A stretch of DNA of 64,000 nt from Anadara kagoshimensis (taxonomy: Eukaryota; Mollusca; Bivalvia; Arcoida; Arcidae): the NCBI GenBank assembly GCA_021292105.1, contig CM037874.1:8613653-8677652 (forward strand). Reading direction: 5' to 3'. Positions within the stretch are counted from its first letter, which is position 1; each line of letters opens with the position of its first letter. The position numbers and the translations under genes are program-made. The notes under the pieces were generated by a model that ran no database searches, was not told where the DNA came from, and saw only the letters and a program-made list of their open reading frames with translations. This document shows positions 48,557-59,508 of the stretch, piece after piece.

Positions 48557-48930
48557 CATATTATACCAGTTTATTTTACATCACTAGACGACCGTTTCGG
48601 AATACAATTCCTCATCAGTAGTGCTTGGACCAAAATTATGAAACCAAAAATGTTTTCATGATGTTGAAAAGATACTCAAAAGACCAACAAATATATCTTA
48701 CCAAATTTAGCTAAGTACTAAATACTTTGCATGAGGCACTATACCTTAGTTTTTAAAGAATTTCAAATTTTAGCTAGCAGCAAATTTAAACAATAGTATA
48801 TTTCTGACAATAATACACAGTTATTGCCGACTGAGTTTGAGGCACCAGCTACCAGCAGAGATATCGGCTCAATGGTTGAAATTACATATTATACCAGTTT
48901 TAAATTTACAGCACTAGACGGCCGTTTCGG
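48557..48930 (-). mobile_element. hammerhead repeat dimer (330-nt unit)
   Basis: On the minus strand a 3' half of a hammerhead (about 48905-48940) is followed by a full unit and then an intact hammerhead (48580-48625). Predicted cut sites after the two GTC triplets lie at 48917/48916 and 48587/48586, so the unit is 330 nt. Inner landmarks, in minus-strand sense: CCGATATCTCTGCTGG, CATGCAAAGTATTTAG and TTTTGGTCCAAGC. No protein frame. Self-cleaving tandem units of this size are known from retrozymes and from Penelope-like terminal repeats. Confidence 0.88.
48580..48625 (-). ncRNA. type I hammerhead ribozyme, intact core
   Basis: Minus-strand sense: stem I AGCACTA with TAGTGAT (6 of 7 pairs), core CTGATGA (48612-48618), stem II GGAAT-TGT-ATTCC, GAAA, stem III of AC/GU closing loop GGTC, then GTC before T. 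All core positions match the motif. The best candidate in the window for real cleavage. Confidence 0.92.
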
Positions 48931-48940
48931 AATACAATTT
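48905..48940 (-). ncRNA. partial hammerhead ribozyme
   Basis: Keeps ATTGTATTCCGAAACGG, CCGTC and TAGTGCTG but the CTGATGA half is replaced by unrelated sequence. It cannot cleave alone. Confidence 0.75.
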
Positions 48941-48984
48941 GGGAATACAATGCAAATGTAAAATGATAAAGATAAAAACATAAA

Positions 48985-49035
48985 AAAGTTTTTACTTTGC
49001 TTTGGAATTTTAATTTGGACTTGTTAGTTTTTTAT
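48985..49035 (+). mobile_element. Penelope-like tail, terminal piece
   Basis: AAGTTTTTACTTTGCTTTGG, AATTTGGACTTGTTAG. It lies next to the hammerhead dimer but in the opposite orientation. Confidence 0.6.
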
Positions 49036-49619
49036 CATTCAAAAAAAACCAAAAAACAAAAAAAGAAAATTTTAAATCTAGCGAAAGTTTTCCTCGTCGA
49101 ATTTAGGAAGGACGTTATTTATCTCTTTACACTATCCCTTTCCATTTTGAAGTTACTGATACTCAAATGTACGAGTATTATAAGCGTCAAAAGATAAGTA
49201 TGACAGAAAATACCATGGACCGATGGATAGTTTGATTTTATAATAAAGATGTTATATACACTGAATTCAAGTAAATATTTTATAATTCATATGATATTAT
49301 CAGAAAATATATTCATAAAAAAGTGCTTAACCACTTAATCACAAACGATTAACTAGTCAAACCGTTTCAAATGATTTCAAAAGAAGCTTTTTACACAATC
49401 GATTTGTAAATAAATTATACGTTTTATATTAGTAATCTGAACACGGATCTGATTGAAATGGTAACAAAAACCAAGGTAGGCGTTAAATATGTCTCACATC
49501 AGCCGGTGTAATAAAAGACAACAGTGGTAGGCAATAGAAGCTCTAGATAATAGTCAAATGCGACCAAAAACACAAATGAAACAGCAAATGTACATGTTAG
49601 ATCAATATTATCAAGCACA

Positions 49620-49795
49620 AACATACAGATTCTTTTATGAATCACAAATCCAACGCATAGTAAAAACTTAAATCATGAAAATTAAGTAAAAACATGTAAA
49701 CTTCAATTATGGAAGCGAGGCCGGGTGCTTGCTGAAAAGATGTAAATTCTAAATTGAAACATGAAAGTAACATTTAACTATGATATGTCAAAGCC
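49620..49795 (-). mobile_element. Penelope-like 3' tail, degenerate
   Basis: Minus strand: ATGAATCACAAATCCAACGC, GAAGCGAGGCCGGGTGCTTG and ACTATGATATGTC in order, with the central hairpin region partly deleted. Confidence 0.72.
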
Positions 49796-50712
49796 GGTTT
49801 CAACTATATATAGACTTAAAAAGTGCCAACAGAAACCAATACCACAACACATTACAAGTTAAGGAAAAAACAATCAGATAAGGTAATAATAGACCAAAAA
49901 ACATATTTGTAACACTGAATATAAATTTGCCAATTCATTTTACAACCAGTTTTACACCAATACACTAATAAATTTAGAATTAATAATTGTTATACCGAAC
50001 AATGAACAATGTCTCTACTATATGTATCATCCAAAAAAAATTAAGAAAATAATATTTTATATATAATTACTATCATGTTGTTAATTTTAATATACCCAGG
50101 AAAGAATTACTTCAATACCGCTTGTAAAAGAATATAACATAGGAACCCGTTCTATGGATACACAAAGAAAGGTAGCAATCAGGACACATCCTTCCACTTC
50201 CGTTGAGTTTTAGGTGAGCCCGATATTGATTCTCTACAACATGGAAAGTGGCTGCTTAAATTGAATGTTGTATAGATTTCTTCTGTCATTACTGGTTTCT
50301 GTCATATAACAGACTTATGATACCAAAAAGAGGTTTGTCTTATTGATAGGTTTCTTGCAGGTAGCATCACACTTTTCATAATGAACAATTTTATTTTTAT
50401 CACAGTAAAAATATTAGAGCTTCTGTTCGATATGCTGGTAAAAGGAAAATGCATTGAATTTTAACTAAAGGTCTTTATAATTTTTACCAGATTTTTATCT
50501 TATTTTATCTTATTTTGATAACGATATCCTTGTTTAAAAGAAACAAGAAATTCCTGGAGTGAAAATATTCAATATTGAAACAAACAGAAGCTATTTGTAA
50601 GGCGATGTAGATATCATAGTAACGTGGTCTTAGATAAGATCCTGTAGGAAAATTATTTAAACACTTTTATATAGGAAGTAAAAAAGAATAAGGAATGGAC
50701 ATGGTATTAGTT

Positions 50713-51018
50713 GAAAGTTAAAGTTAAAGTCTGTCCCGAGCCATTAGGCCCATCAGGCCGGAGCTTATCCCGGTTTCTGTGGCGTTAAGCGACTGAGAGT
50801 ACAAGACTCTCCCCTGAATGGGACGCCGGTCCATCGCAGGGTTAACCCCCCCCCCTCCCAGCATTTTGCTGGTACTCATTTATTTTTCAGCTGAGTGAAC
50901 TGGAACAACGTGAAATTAAGTGTCTTGCTCAAGGACACAACACATCGCCCGGTCCAGGGATCGAACCCACGACCTTCGAATCATGAGTCCAATGCCTTAA
51001 CCACTAGGCACGCGCTTC
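50713..51018 (-). mobile_element. tRNA-derived SINE
   Basis: Minus strand starts at about 51018 with GCGTGCCTAGTGGTTAAGGC (box A) and has GGTTCGATCCC (box B) about 35 bases on. The body includes GTGTCCTTGAGCAAGACAC, CAGCAAAATGCTGGGAG and GGACCGGCGTCCC. It ends in (AACTTT)-type repeats near 50713-50730. I recall this body as widespread in molluscs. Much more GC-rich than its surroundings. Confidence 0.87.
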
Positions 51019-52007
51019 CACGATCTTATACAAATTTAATTTTTGTAGCTACTTACTGATAACGATGTATAAATGAATGCTAATGACATGCGCAGTAATT
51101 ATAGGTCATTGGTTATGAGCCTCCTATGGTAATTAAACAATATCAAAGAAAATGCTTTCACGCTGGAGCTAGTGTCCTTGCAAAGTCGGGTGTTGTGTTG
51201 TCAGTGTTATTTATATATGTCTGTCTTCATTAACCTTTTCTGCTTCATGATCATGATATGTGCCTATTGCAAAGTTACAAATTGTTTTTTTTTTCTATTC
51301 TAAAACCATGATATATTACAACACTATTGATAGGAAATCCTAATCTAAAGCTTTTAATTTTAAAATAAAATATTGTGTTGTGTTAAAAAAACATACAGAT
51401 AATGTGGCATTTTAGTTTTTTGAAATTTTGCTAACATTTTAATATAAAGATAGTCTTCCTAAAATCAGGACCTAAGTTCTAGAACATAGGTCCTATTACT
51501 GAATCGGGTGAAATTTGACATATGCTATTATAATCTGTTTCCTGCATTTTTTTAGGAACTACTATCTATATATGGCATTAATCGAACAATCGATTAAGTA
51601 TATAATAATGATACATGATTCTGTTTACTTCCGTCTTACCAATCATTTAGAACTCTGGTATGAATTTATATAGTTGTTTATTGAACCCAACTTATTGAAC
51701 CTGATCTTCATATTTATTTTTTTAAATTGATGCCATTTAGTCTTACTATAAATAAAAAATATTAAAAGGAATTTCATCCTGGCTATGTATATTGTGCTTC
51801 ATCATTGTCATAAACTTCTAACCTATTTATTGCTAGAAGCTGATCTAAATAATAAATGCTGACAATTCTTAAAAGTGATAGCAAATGACATCTTTTCCCA
51901 TAATGTGTAGTTTGTTTTGATTGAAAGACGCATCTTATTGTTCTAGGTTTAATAATAATAATGATAATAATAAAGCAAATAATGTCTTGTTATTCTCTTG
52001 CGATTGG
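51019..52007. other. no gene; (AAT)n run
   Basis: Nothing assignable except the simple run at 51951-51973. Confidence 0.45.
51951..51973. repeat. (AAT)n microsatellite
   Basis: About seven AAT units with one ATG interruption. Confidence 0.85.
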
Positions 52008-52132
52008 ATTACGGGTGTTGCTAGTTAGACAGGAAGTGATCATCCTTCCGGAGCATCCGATATAACCTCTAATGTGGAAATTCGCGTGCTTCACTCAATT
52101 TTTAAGTTTTAGTTGGGGTTGTGGTCGGCATA
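52008..52132 (+). mobile_element. Penelope-like 3' tail, degenerate
   Basis: Plus strand: TACGGGTGTTGCTAGTTAGA, CATCCTTCCGGAGCATCCG and ATGTGGAAATTCGCGTG. The last part is truncated. Confidence 0.75.
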
Positions 52133-52796
52133 TTTGTGGTTATCACTGCACAAATCGAAAATATTACAAATGCATATTTTGATAATTATCCATTTTATGT
52201 TTCATTTTAAATTGCTTTGGACATACATTTTGTACCAATAATTTGTTTCATAGCGTGTTAAAAAGAAGTATAAAAATTGTGATTTTAAGTATATGTCCTC
52301 TAATAGTTTCCTACAGAAATACTTGAGAACTATGGTATATATTGTTGACGGACAATTGTGCATTGATTTAGTTTCATCTTTAAATAAAGGTAGGTGGTAT
52401 AGATTATTTTGTCAATATTGATTAAGGGATACGGATACATGAATTAGTTAACAGCTTAAGTTTTGTATTTAAAATAATAGATTATGGATTATCCGAGTAA
52501 TTAAGATGTTGACATATACCAAATCCCCGTTAATCACTATTAGACTAAGTACGTAATGAAGAGTAAATAAATTTTTTTTAAAGTTTTAGAGAAACATAAA
52601 GGATTGAAGTAAAAAAGTCGAGTGAATTTGAATGTTTTATAATCAGTATTCGCAATATGTATTTCTATTGCCTTCTGCTCTTTTTTTTAATTTACTCGTT
52701 TCTTGCTTCGTGCTCTAATTTGTATGGTTTGTTTTTTGTCTGGTTTTTTAATCAGCATTGCAGTAACAATAATCAACGCTTTAGGCAACTTTATCT

Positions 52797-52890
52797 AATC
52801 AAAAACAAACATACTTATTAATGTCTAAATCACAATTCAGAAGCAATGTAAAAACTTTTAAACTGACAGGTTATGTTAAACACGTGAACA
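52797..52890 (-). mobile_element. Penelope-like 3' tail, short
   Basis: Minus strand: AATCAAAAACAAACATACTT, AGAAGCAATGTAAAAACTTT, ACTGACAGGTTATG and CACGTGAAC, then similarity is lost. Confidence 0.85.
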
Positions 52891-53269
52891 GGAACAGGAG
52901 GCCTGTCATAATCATTGCATAGGATTTGTGGCACAAATATAAAAAATTACAATTTATATATAAGATAAAAATTATGAAAACCTAAGACCAATCCCATAGA
53001 CATAGTTAAATTCATTAAAGGCTAATCGTTTTCCAATGCAACGGGGATGTTCATCTAGCTGATGACTGTGAAATGTTTGATTTATATCAGAGTGTATTCT
53101 ATAGAACCCTTTGAAGGTTATGGTTGATAAGTGACACACAAGAACGATCTCTGTTTATCTATCTCTTTTATTCTGTTATCAATGAAGAGAAATAATATAA
53201 TGATATTCTGTTTGAAGTAGTTCAGTGACATTAAAGGAGTGACAAAAGGCAGTGAAAAAACGTCTACAA

Positions 53270-53330
53270 ATTGTTCTTTTTATTTTACTTTTGGGATCGT
53301 GGTTTGGACATGGACGGGTATGCTTCAGTT
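53270..53330 (+). mobile_element. Penelope-like tail, terminal relic
   Basis: TTACTTTTGGGATCGTGG, TTTGGACATGGACGGGTATG resembles the tail's end. The 103-codon frame from 53271 starts in this relic and has no known homologue in memory. Confidence 0.45.
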
Positions 53331-53774
53331 TTATTCTTCGAATGTCTTGGTCCACTAATGATTCTTTATGTGCAACTTCAAATATTTATCTACCAATCTA
53401 CCTGTAATTTAGATTTGATGTTTAACATTTTGTTTGTATGGTTTAAACGACATCGCTGTCTGCCAAGAACACTAGCATTACGGTATTATGCCCATAAACA
53501 ACACATAATAACAATGCACACTTTTATTCTGTTAAAATTATTTTTCGCCTATTCATACAAAGAAAGAATATTCGATTATTAGCCATCAGAAGAAAAAGTA
53601 GGACAAAAAAGAGAAAAATTGCAAAATAACAATAACAAATGATTATATTCGCTATGGGTTACATATCGATCAAATTTACCCATTACATATTTTATATGCA
53701 TTTAAATAAAAATTAACCTATGGATTCTGTCATTTTGATAAATATTCAGAGCGATGTCTATTCTAATCAAACAT

Positions 53775-54043
53775 ATAAATATTGGTTGTTAAGTTAAACA
53801 CTTGAATTTCCACCAGGGAAAAGAGTCCAGGCGCTCCGGAAGGCTGCGTTTTTGTGCCAAGTTAGATGTGCCGCCACGTTTAAAGTCAAAATTGAGAGTG
53901 AAAAGAACATTAAACAATGAGACGCCAACAATACTGTAATGATGGCCATAAAATATTTTGAGGACCTTGATAAGACCAGTCTTGTAATATCCCCAAGTCA
54001 AAATTGTATTTGTAAGACAGATGATTCGTTGTATAAAACTTGT
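53775..54043 (-). mobile_element. Penelope-like 3' end: RT C-terminus plus tail
   Basis: Minus strand from mid-tail (TTCCACCAGGGAAAAGAG, GGCGCTCCGGAAGG) through the stop region to about 40 codons of the RT C-terminus (GATGGCCATAAAATATTTTG, ATTCGTTGTATAAAAC). Carries an internal deletion of about 30 bases (between ATGAGACG and CCAACAATACTG). Confidence 0.82.
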
Positions 54044-54365
54044 AATGAGTGTGAAATGATTTAGATATAAACACATTGTTCATAATAACTTTATATTCAT
54101 GTACATATATGGATTTTTTATCTGTTCCTAAGCCAGGGGTGAAACGTGAAACTATCGTCATAATGTTACAATTTTTAGTCTTCAGGTTTTAAATTGAACG
54201 AAATAATAATTGATTTTAAACAATTTGAGAAAGAAATTTTATAAAATACAGGATTACAATGAGATTTTTAGCACTAGTTTTAGTTTCAAAAACGCAAAAT
54301 ATTATTGTTTAACGCAATTTTTTTGAAAATTAATGGTGGCTGAAATATGCTGTTTCTTGTTAAAA

Positions 54366-54462
54366 TCAATCCCAAAAGCAAAGTAAACACTTTGAAATAA
54401 ATACTGTACCAGTGTTAATTTTACAGCACTAGAGGGTCGTTTACGAATACAATTGAATACTA
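54366..54462 (-). mobile_element. tail end joined to hammerhead relic
   Basis: AATCCCAAAAGCAAAG-type tail text (54366-54396) is followed after about 10 bases by ACCAGTGTTAATTTTACAGC, i.e. the minus-strand hammerhead unit. The ribozyme part (about 54424-54462) has CTC instead of GTC at the cleavage triplet and a damaged GAAA, so it is dead. Confidence 0.62.
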
Positions 54463-57149
54463 GAAGCTTTATTCAAACATGCGAATTTTCATTAATATAT
54501 TTCAGATTTATTTCTGTTTATTTTTTACACACAGACAAAAAACCAATAACATGACTCAGAAAAAAGGAAAAGCTATGACGTAATGACTGGAATTGGTGTA
54601 AAGTAAGGAGCAGATTATAAGGAGTGAAGATTATTAATAAATGTATCAATATCAATGTACTATTCAAAGAATGTTGTCTGGAACTAAATGAGTTTGATAT
54701 CAGATATGCTAAATTTCTTACAAGAAACCTAATAATATGTTTCCTTCCGACATTAAATACAGAGAAGAAAATACGTTTGATCTGTCATACAATATTCTTA
54801 ATATTTTAATGGTGGATTACACTTGTGTAATACGCGAGAGTTAATTGTTCCGATTTATATTTTCTTAACAAACCTTTGTACGTTAGAACTTTCCTTTAAT
54901 AAATTGCTTTAGCAGCGACATCGGAAGCTTATTTGTAAAACTGTTATTTTTGTAGGGAAAAGTCCATGTAAAGGAAACTTCGCCTTATAAAATCGTTATT
55001 TTTACTTTTTTGAAATTATTTGTCAATTTTAGTTTTAAATGCTACAATAATATTAAGATAGAAATGCTTGTGTTAAAATTGAAATTACATATTAATCATT
55101 TTGATTAATAATTAAATGAGACTCGCTTAAGATTTAATTATAATTCTATGAACATAAAATCATAAAATAGCTTTCCATTTTTTAATAGAAACGTCTGAGA
55201 ATCTATTCGAAAATAGTTTATTTTTCATAAAAGTGCAAATGAAATTAAAGATGAGATTGAAATATTTTAAACACATTTTCCTGTAATATCATTTTGAAAA
55301 TTGACACTTTAAAAGATTTTAACAATTCAAACAAAAAAATACTCACAGGGGATAAGCAAAGTATGAAATCTTATGCGTGACCTGATCATAAGTTGTAAAC
55401 TATAGTTTAATGTAACATTTGGTAGAATGTTTGTAATGTATTTTAACATAAAGGAAGAATTTTGATTCAGCGTAATTCAACCGCAAATCGCTTAACTGAG
55501 CTATTAATCTTTGGCTTTTAATTCCATGGATTTTTTCCATTCACACTGCTTATGTCTTGATTTCCGTTAAGATAACACATTTGTGAATTATTGATGTTTT
55601 CTAAAAATATTCTACCACGATGACACAATATGACACTGTAAATATTTTCTTTTCTTTTTACCGAGGTAATGTTTAAGCGAGCACATGCTGATCAAAGTTT
55701 TTTGTAATATAATATGATACCATGAAGATATTATATCCTGTACCCTTATTTTGAATATTCAGATTTTCAATATGTATTTATGTATAATTGGTGTTTTTTA
55801 GTTCATAATGCGCATCTTACAAAGCCAGAGTAGCCATGCCTCTCGCAATGAAATGTACTATGGTATGTTAAAGTTTGACAAGTAATGCCATTCTCCAAAC
55901 AAAAAATGGTATGCTATTTTGTTCACAAGAGTTGCTAAGAATGGTGTATCTATAACCAGAATATACTTAAGGTCAGTAAAGACAATAATAATTCTTCCAT
56001 TATGAGTCATGAATATATTTGAATCTATTATATATTTTATGTCTTTTTGCCTTAACATCACAAACAGGTAATACAGGGTTCGTGGTATAATGACAATGGC
56101 GTTCAATCTTGCGTCATAACTGCAATGATGTTTACAGATGTCTTCAGTGACATATATAATCTGTAAGATAATAAACAAAAATCTTACAGAATCTTTGATA
56201 TACATGTATAATAATCCCCATCAAATAATATTGGTTATGCTGTGTTCATAAAGAAGTTAATAACAAAAACCTTGTAGAAATATCTTAAAAGTTCTTTTGT
56301 TTTTTTCCATAAAGCCTTTCAAAAAGTATAATATATAAAAACAAAAGAATTCTTTGCTATTTATTACTCTTAAACTTAAACCGTCATCTTTCGAGGCATA
56401 CAATAAATTTCCTGTCTACCTTTATATGATAATAAAACATGATATAAGTTACATTTAGCTTTTCTCAATGCCCGATAATGTAAAAGGTCACATTTTCAAA
56501 ACGACATTTATTTTTCCATACCAATGACATTTCTGAATTGATGAATAAGTTTTATTTCTTCTAAGAATTTTTTCGTATTTATTGATCAGAACTAATCCTG
56601 AAGAGTGTTGGCGTGTCTACATTGTTAATATATATTAGTATATTCAGTTGCATTTAAAACTTTTTATGTAACATTTACCAAAGAAGCAATTTTGTCGTTA
56701 ATGTTTATATGACATTCTGTGAAGAACGTCAAGAGGACCATTACAATGATGAAACTAAAAAATACATTTGTTGCAATAAAGGCACATGTATTTTAAAACA
56801 TTTTGCAAATTAAGAATTACAAGTCTGGTTATTAAGTTCTAATGATTTATTACTAATGTTACAAAAATGAATAATTATATATATTTAATTCTTTACAATT
56901 AATGGTACCATCTATTTGATACATGCCAAACCCATTCTTCTGAAGGTCCATTTAATATAGCTTATACCTGGACAGCCCATTGTCAACTGTAAATTCAAAT
57001 GTTTAATTGACACATTTTATTTATGTTTTTAATATTTAACTATAGGTGACGAAAACAAATCTAACAGACACAAGATTTGAAGCATTAAATTGGTAAAGAC
57101 ACAGTTATCTCCATTTATACAAAACAGACGCATGTATCAACGGCAAAGT
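54463..57149. other. no recognisable gene; one unassigned frame
   Basis: The frame 55858-56205 (-) has 115 codons and a fairly even composition (Cys-, His- and Asp-containing middle, hydrophobic runs). I do not recognise it, and no neighbouring exon or promoter supports it. Confidence 0.35.
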
Positions 57150-57418
57150 AAAATGGAGTTTGATGTCTCTGTGTCCAGGATTGCCCTGGATATTTTTGAC
57201 GTTTCATAGTTCCATGTTCCTTTTACACAATTTTGATTACACACGTGGCGGGTGTAGCTAGCTAAACAGGAGGTGCTTACCCTTCCGGAGCACCCGGCCT
57301 CACTTTCCTGATGGAAGTTCACGTGTATAACCTAACTTGTCAGTTCCAAAGTTTTTACTTTGCTTCTGGATTGTGATTCGGATATGGATTAGTATGTTTG
57401 TTTTTGATTGCAAAACTG
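57150..57418 (+). mobile_element. Penelope-like 3' end, near consensus
   Basis: Starts in the RT C-terminus (GTGGAGTTTGATGTC-like, 57150s), passes GTGTCCAGGATTGCCCTGG and the UTR with all hairpins, and ends TATGTTTGTTTTTGATT. Followed within a few bases by a hammerhead relic in the same orientation. Confidence 0.93.
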
Positions 57419-57454
57419 ATGATTAATTGTATTTCAAAACGACCGTCTAGTGCT
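57409..57454 (+). ncRNA. hammerhead ribozyme relic
   Basis: CTGATGA (57416-57422) is intact, but stem II is TTAATTGTATTTC, GAAA has become AAAA, and the stem I 5' strand is replaced by GCAAAA. GACCGTC and TAGTGCT are kept. Probably inactive. Confidence 0.72.
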
Positions 57455-57775
57455 GCAAAGTTAGAATAGTTAAAGTAAAAATGTGTACATTACACCGGAT
57501 AAAAATTCTTATTACCAAATAACATGTTTAAGTTAATTATAAATATTTAAGTACCTGTAATTTCATTCCAAAATGCAATTTTATCTGATAAAATGGAATT
57601 ATTATTATGACAAATGTCTGTCTGAGAATAATAGTACCACAAATATCATTAACAATAAACTGTTTTGTGGAATTCATTATATAATTAAAAATTGATAATT
57701 TGTAAGCAAATTTAAAGAAGATTTATTTTTTAGCAACGTCAGTGTATTACTCAAAGCCTTCTATATTAATAACGG

Positions 57776-57776
57776 A

Positions 57777-57833
<57 letters not shown>
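57776..57833. repeat. (TG)n(GA)n compound microsatellite
   Basis: About nine TG then twenty GA units. Frames of 61-65 codons across it on both strands are artefacts of the repeat. Confidence 0.97.
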
Positions 57834-57834
<1 letters not shown>

Positions 57835-58037
57835 GGAAAGAGAGATTCTGTTTTCGGCGTATGGAAAACATATTGCACGAACACAGTTTTTTTCTGAATT
57901 GCGTCTGTTTGTCACATATAAGCAATTATTGATTGAAACAAAATTGAACAAAACAATTCAATTTCATTGTTGACATATTTGTGTACAGTAGATATCTATA
58001 TTTAGGACCAAAACGTTTAGGTTGGACCTGTATAAGA

Positions 58038-59304
58038 CAGGCATGGGGTAATGCTAATTTGTAATTGTAATGCCCTGTAATGCATTACATTTTCTCAAAG
58101 TAATGCATGTAATGTGTAATGCCCTAAATTTTGCATTACATGTAATTGTAATGTAATGCATTACATAGACAAAATGCATGTAATTTAAGCATTACATGGC
58201 ATTACATAGCATTACTTCTCTGTATTAAATGTTAGATATTATTACCATTACAATTCAGGGCTAGTAAGTACCTACATGCTACTTTTTTCCCTAATATAAA
58301 ATATGAAAATCGATGTCTAGAAAAATTGTAACTGTGAACTGTTGTCAAACTAATAATTTATTTCATTCAACCTTAATACTAAAACTATATAAAATGCTAA
58401 AAGCTTAGTATTGAATTTCCAATAAATGTAAAGGATAAAAATACATTTTAAAGCAAAATGCAAATGCTGTTTTTAGTACTATCGGGAAGTCTAAAGATCA
58501 CATTAAAATTTGCAACATATCTAAATATAAGTTTCAGTAACTACATTAATTTGTAATTTTGCTTTAACTGATAACCTGTGATGAAAACAATTTTATTTTT
58601 ACAAGAAATTGTTTTTTTTTGTAATCCTTTTTATATGCTATTAAGGTAACTATCTTTAATGATTAAAGAAGTTATTTATTAAAGGTATGGTTTATAAATT
58701 ACACCTGACAATACCACTAATTAGTTTGTATACCTATCAACTCCTTTTACTGTTTTGATTTAATGGTAATTAAGAAACATTCAGTGAATAAAAAAAATAA
58801 AAAATAAAAACATATAATATGAAAAAATTCCTTACAGCATCTCTGTTTTTTCTTCTTAATTTTTAGAGTAAAAACAGAAATGTATATTTGGATAATAAAA
58901 AACCTGACATAGATGAACAATCAACTTTGACAAATTTTGTAAAACCTACTGGTAAACAGCAGAAATATCAGTTGAATGACCCAAAGCAAAAAGAATCTAT
59001 ACATGCACTTATTCACTATATATACTCTTGTTTTCAACAGTTGAAAATCAAAACATAAGAACTTTATAGAAAAAGAACCCAAAATTTTAATTTCAAATTC
59101 TGAATCGGAAACATATCGTATTTATATGTTTGAATTCTTTATGAAATGTAATGTGTAATATAATGCATTACTTTGGTAAAGTAATTGTAATGTAATGCAA
59201 TACTTTCCAAAATACATGTAATTGTAATTGTAATATAATGCTACTTTTGTCAAAGTAATTGTAATGTAATGCATTATATTGCAATGTAATTCGCCCCATG
59301 CCTG
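58038..59304 (+). mobile_element. non-autonomous hAT transposon
   Basis: 1267 bp flanked by a perfect 8-bp duplication GTATAAGA (58030-58037 and 59305-59312). Ends are inverted: CAGGCATGGGG at the left and CCCCATGCCTG at the right. Both subterminal regions (58043-58217 and 59145-59300) are packed with TAATGCATTAC-type words in both directions, as expected of transposase binding sites. An 8-bp duplication and CAGG-type ends are hallmarks of the hAT superfamily. Inside, a decayed transposase exon is visible at 58867-59058. No intact transposase, so it would depend on one supplied elsewhere. Confidence 0.93.
58867..59058 (+). pseudogene. hAT transposase N-terminal exon fragment
   Basis: After a pyrimidine-rich stretch ending TTTTTAG, a 63-codon frame runs to TAA. 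It contains QSTLTNFVKPTGKQQKY and DPKQKESIHALIHYI. In hAT transposases a Q-S-x-L/I-T-x-F/Y block followed by H/D-P-K-Q and an A-L/I-V/I helix lies between the BED zinc finger and the catalytic domain. The remaining domains are absent. It sits inside the hAT element, supporting the element's family. Confidence 0.65.
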
Positions 59305-59362
59305 GTATAAGATCAACAGTATACATACCAAATGATTGGTTTAATTGTAATGTAAAATAAAA

Positions 59363-59508
59363 AAACCAAGCATATTAACAGCAATCTTAAAGTAAAGTAA
59401 AAACTTTGAAAGTGACAATTTACACGTGACCTTTTACTCAGAAAGTGAGGCCGGGTGGTCCAGAAATGTAAATATACCCGGCGACCTAGGTTCACACGCC
59501 ACGTTAAG
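59363..59508 (-). mobile_element. Penelope-like 3' tail, degenerate
   Basis: Minus strand: AAAGTAAAAACTTTGAAAG, GAAAGTGAGGCCGGGTGG and CACACGCCACG in order. Just downstream of the hAT element. Confidence 0.78.

Noticed and set aside
50935-51018. tRNA gene (minus strand, boxes A and B present)
   Set aside because: It does not fold into a full cloverleaf by eye and continues into a SINE body, so it is a SINE head rather than a functional tRNA gene.
57766-57973. Frames with serine-leucine or arginine-glutamate repeats
   Set aside because: They are translations of the TG/GA microsatellite.
59122-59331. 69-codon frame rich in Tyr and Ile
   Set aside because: It is a translation of the TAATGCATTAC array in the right end of the hAT element.
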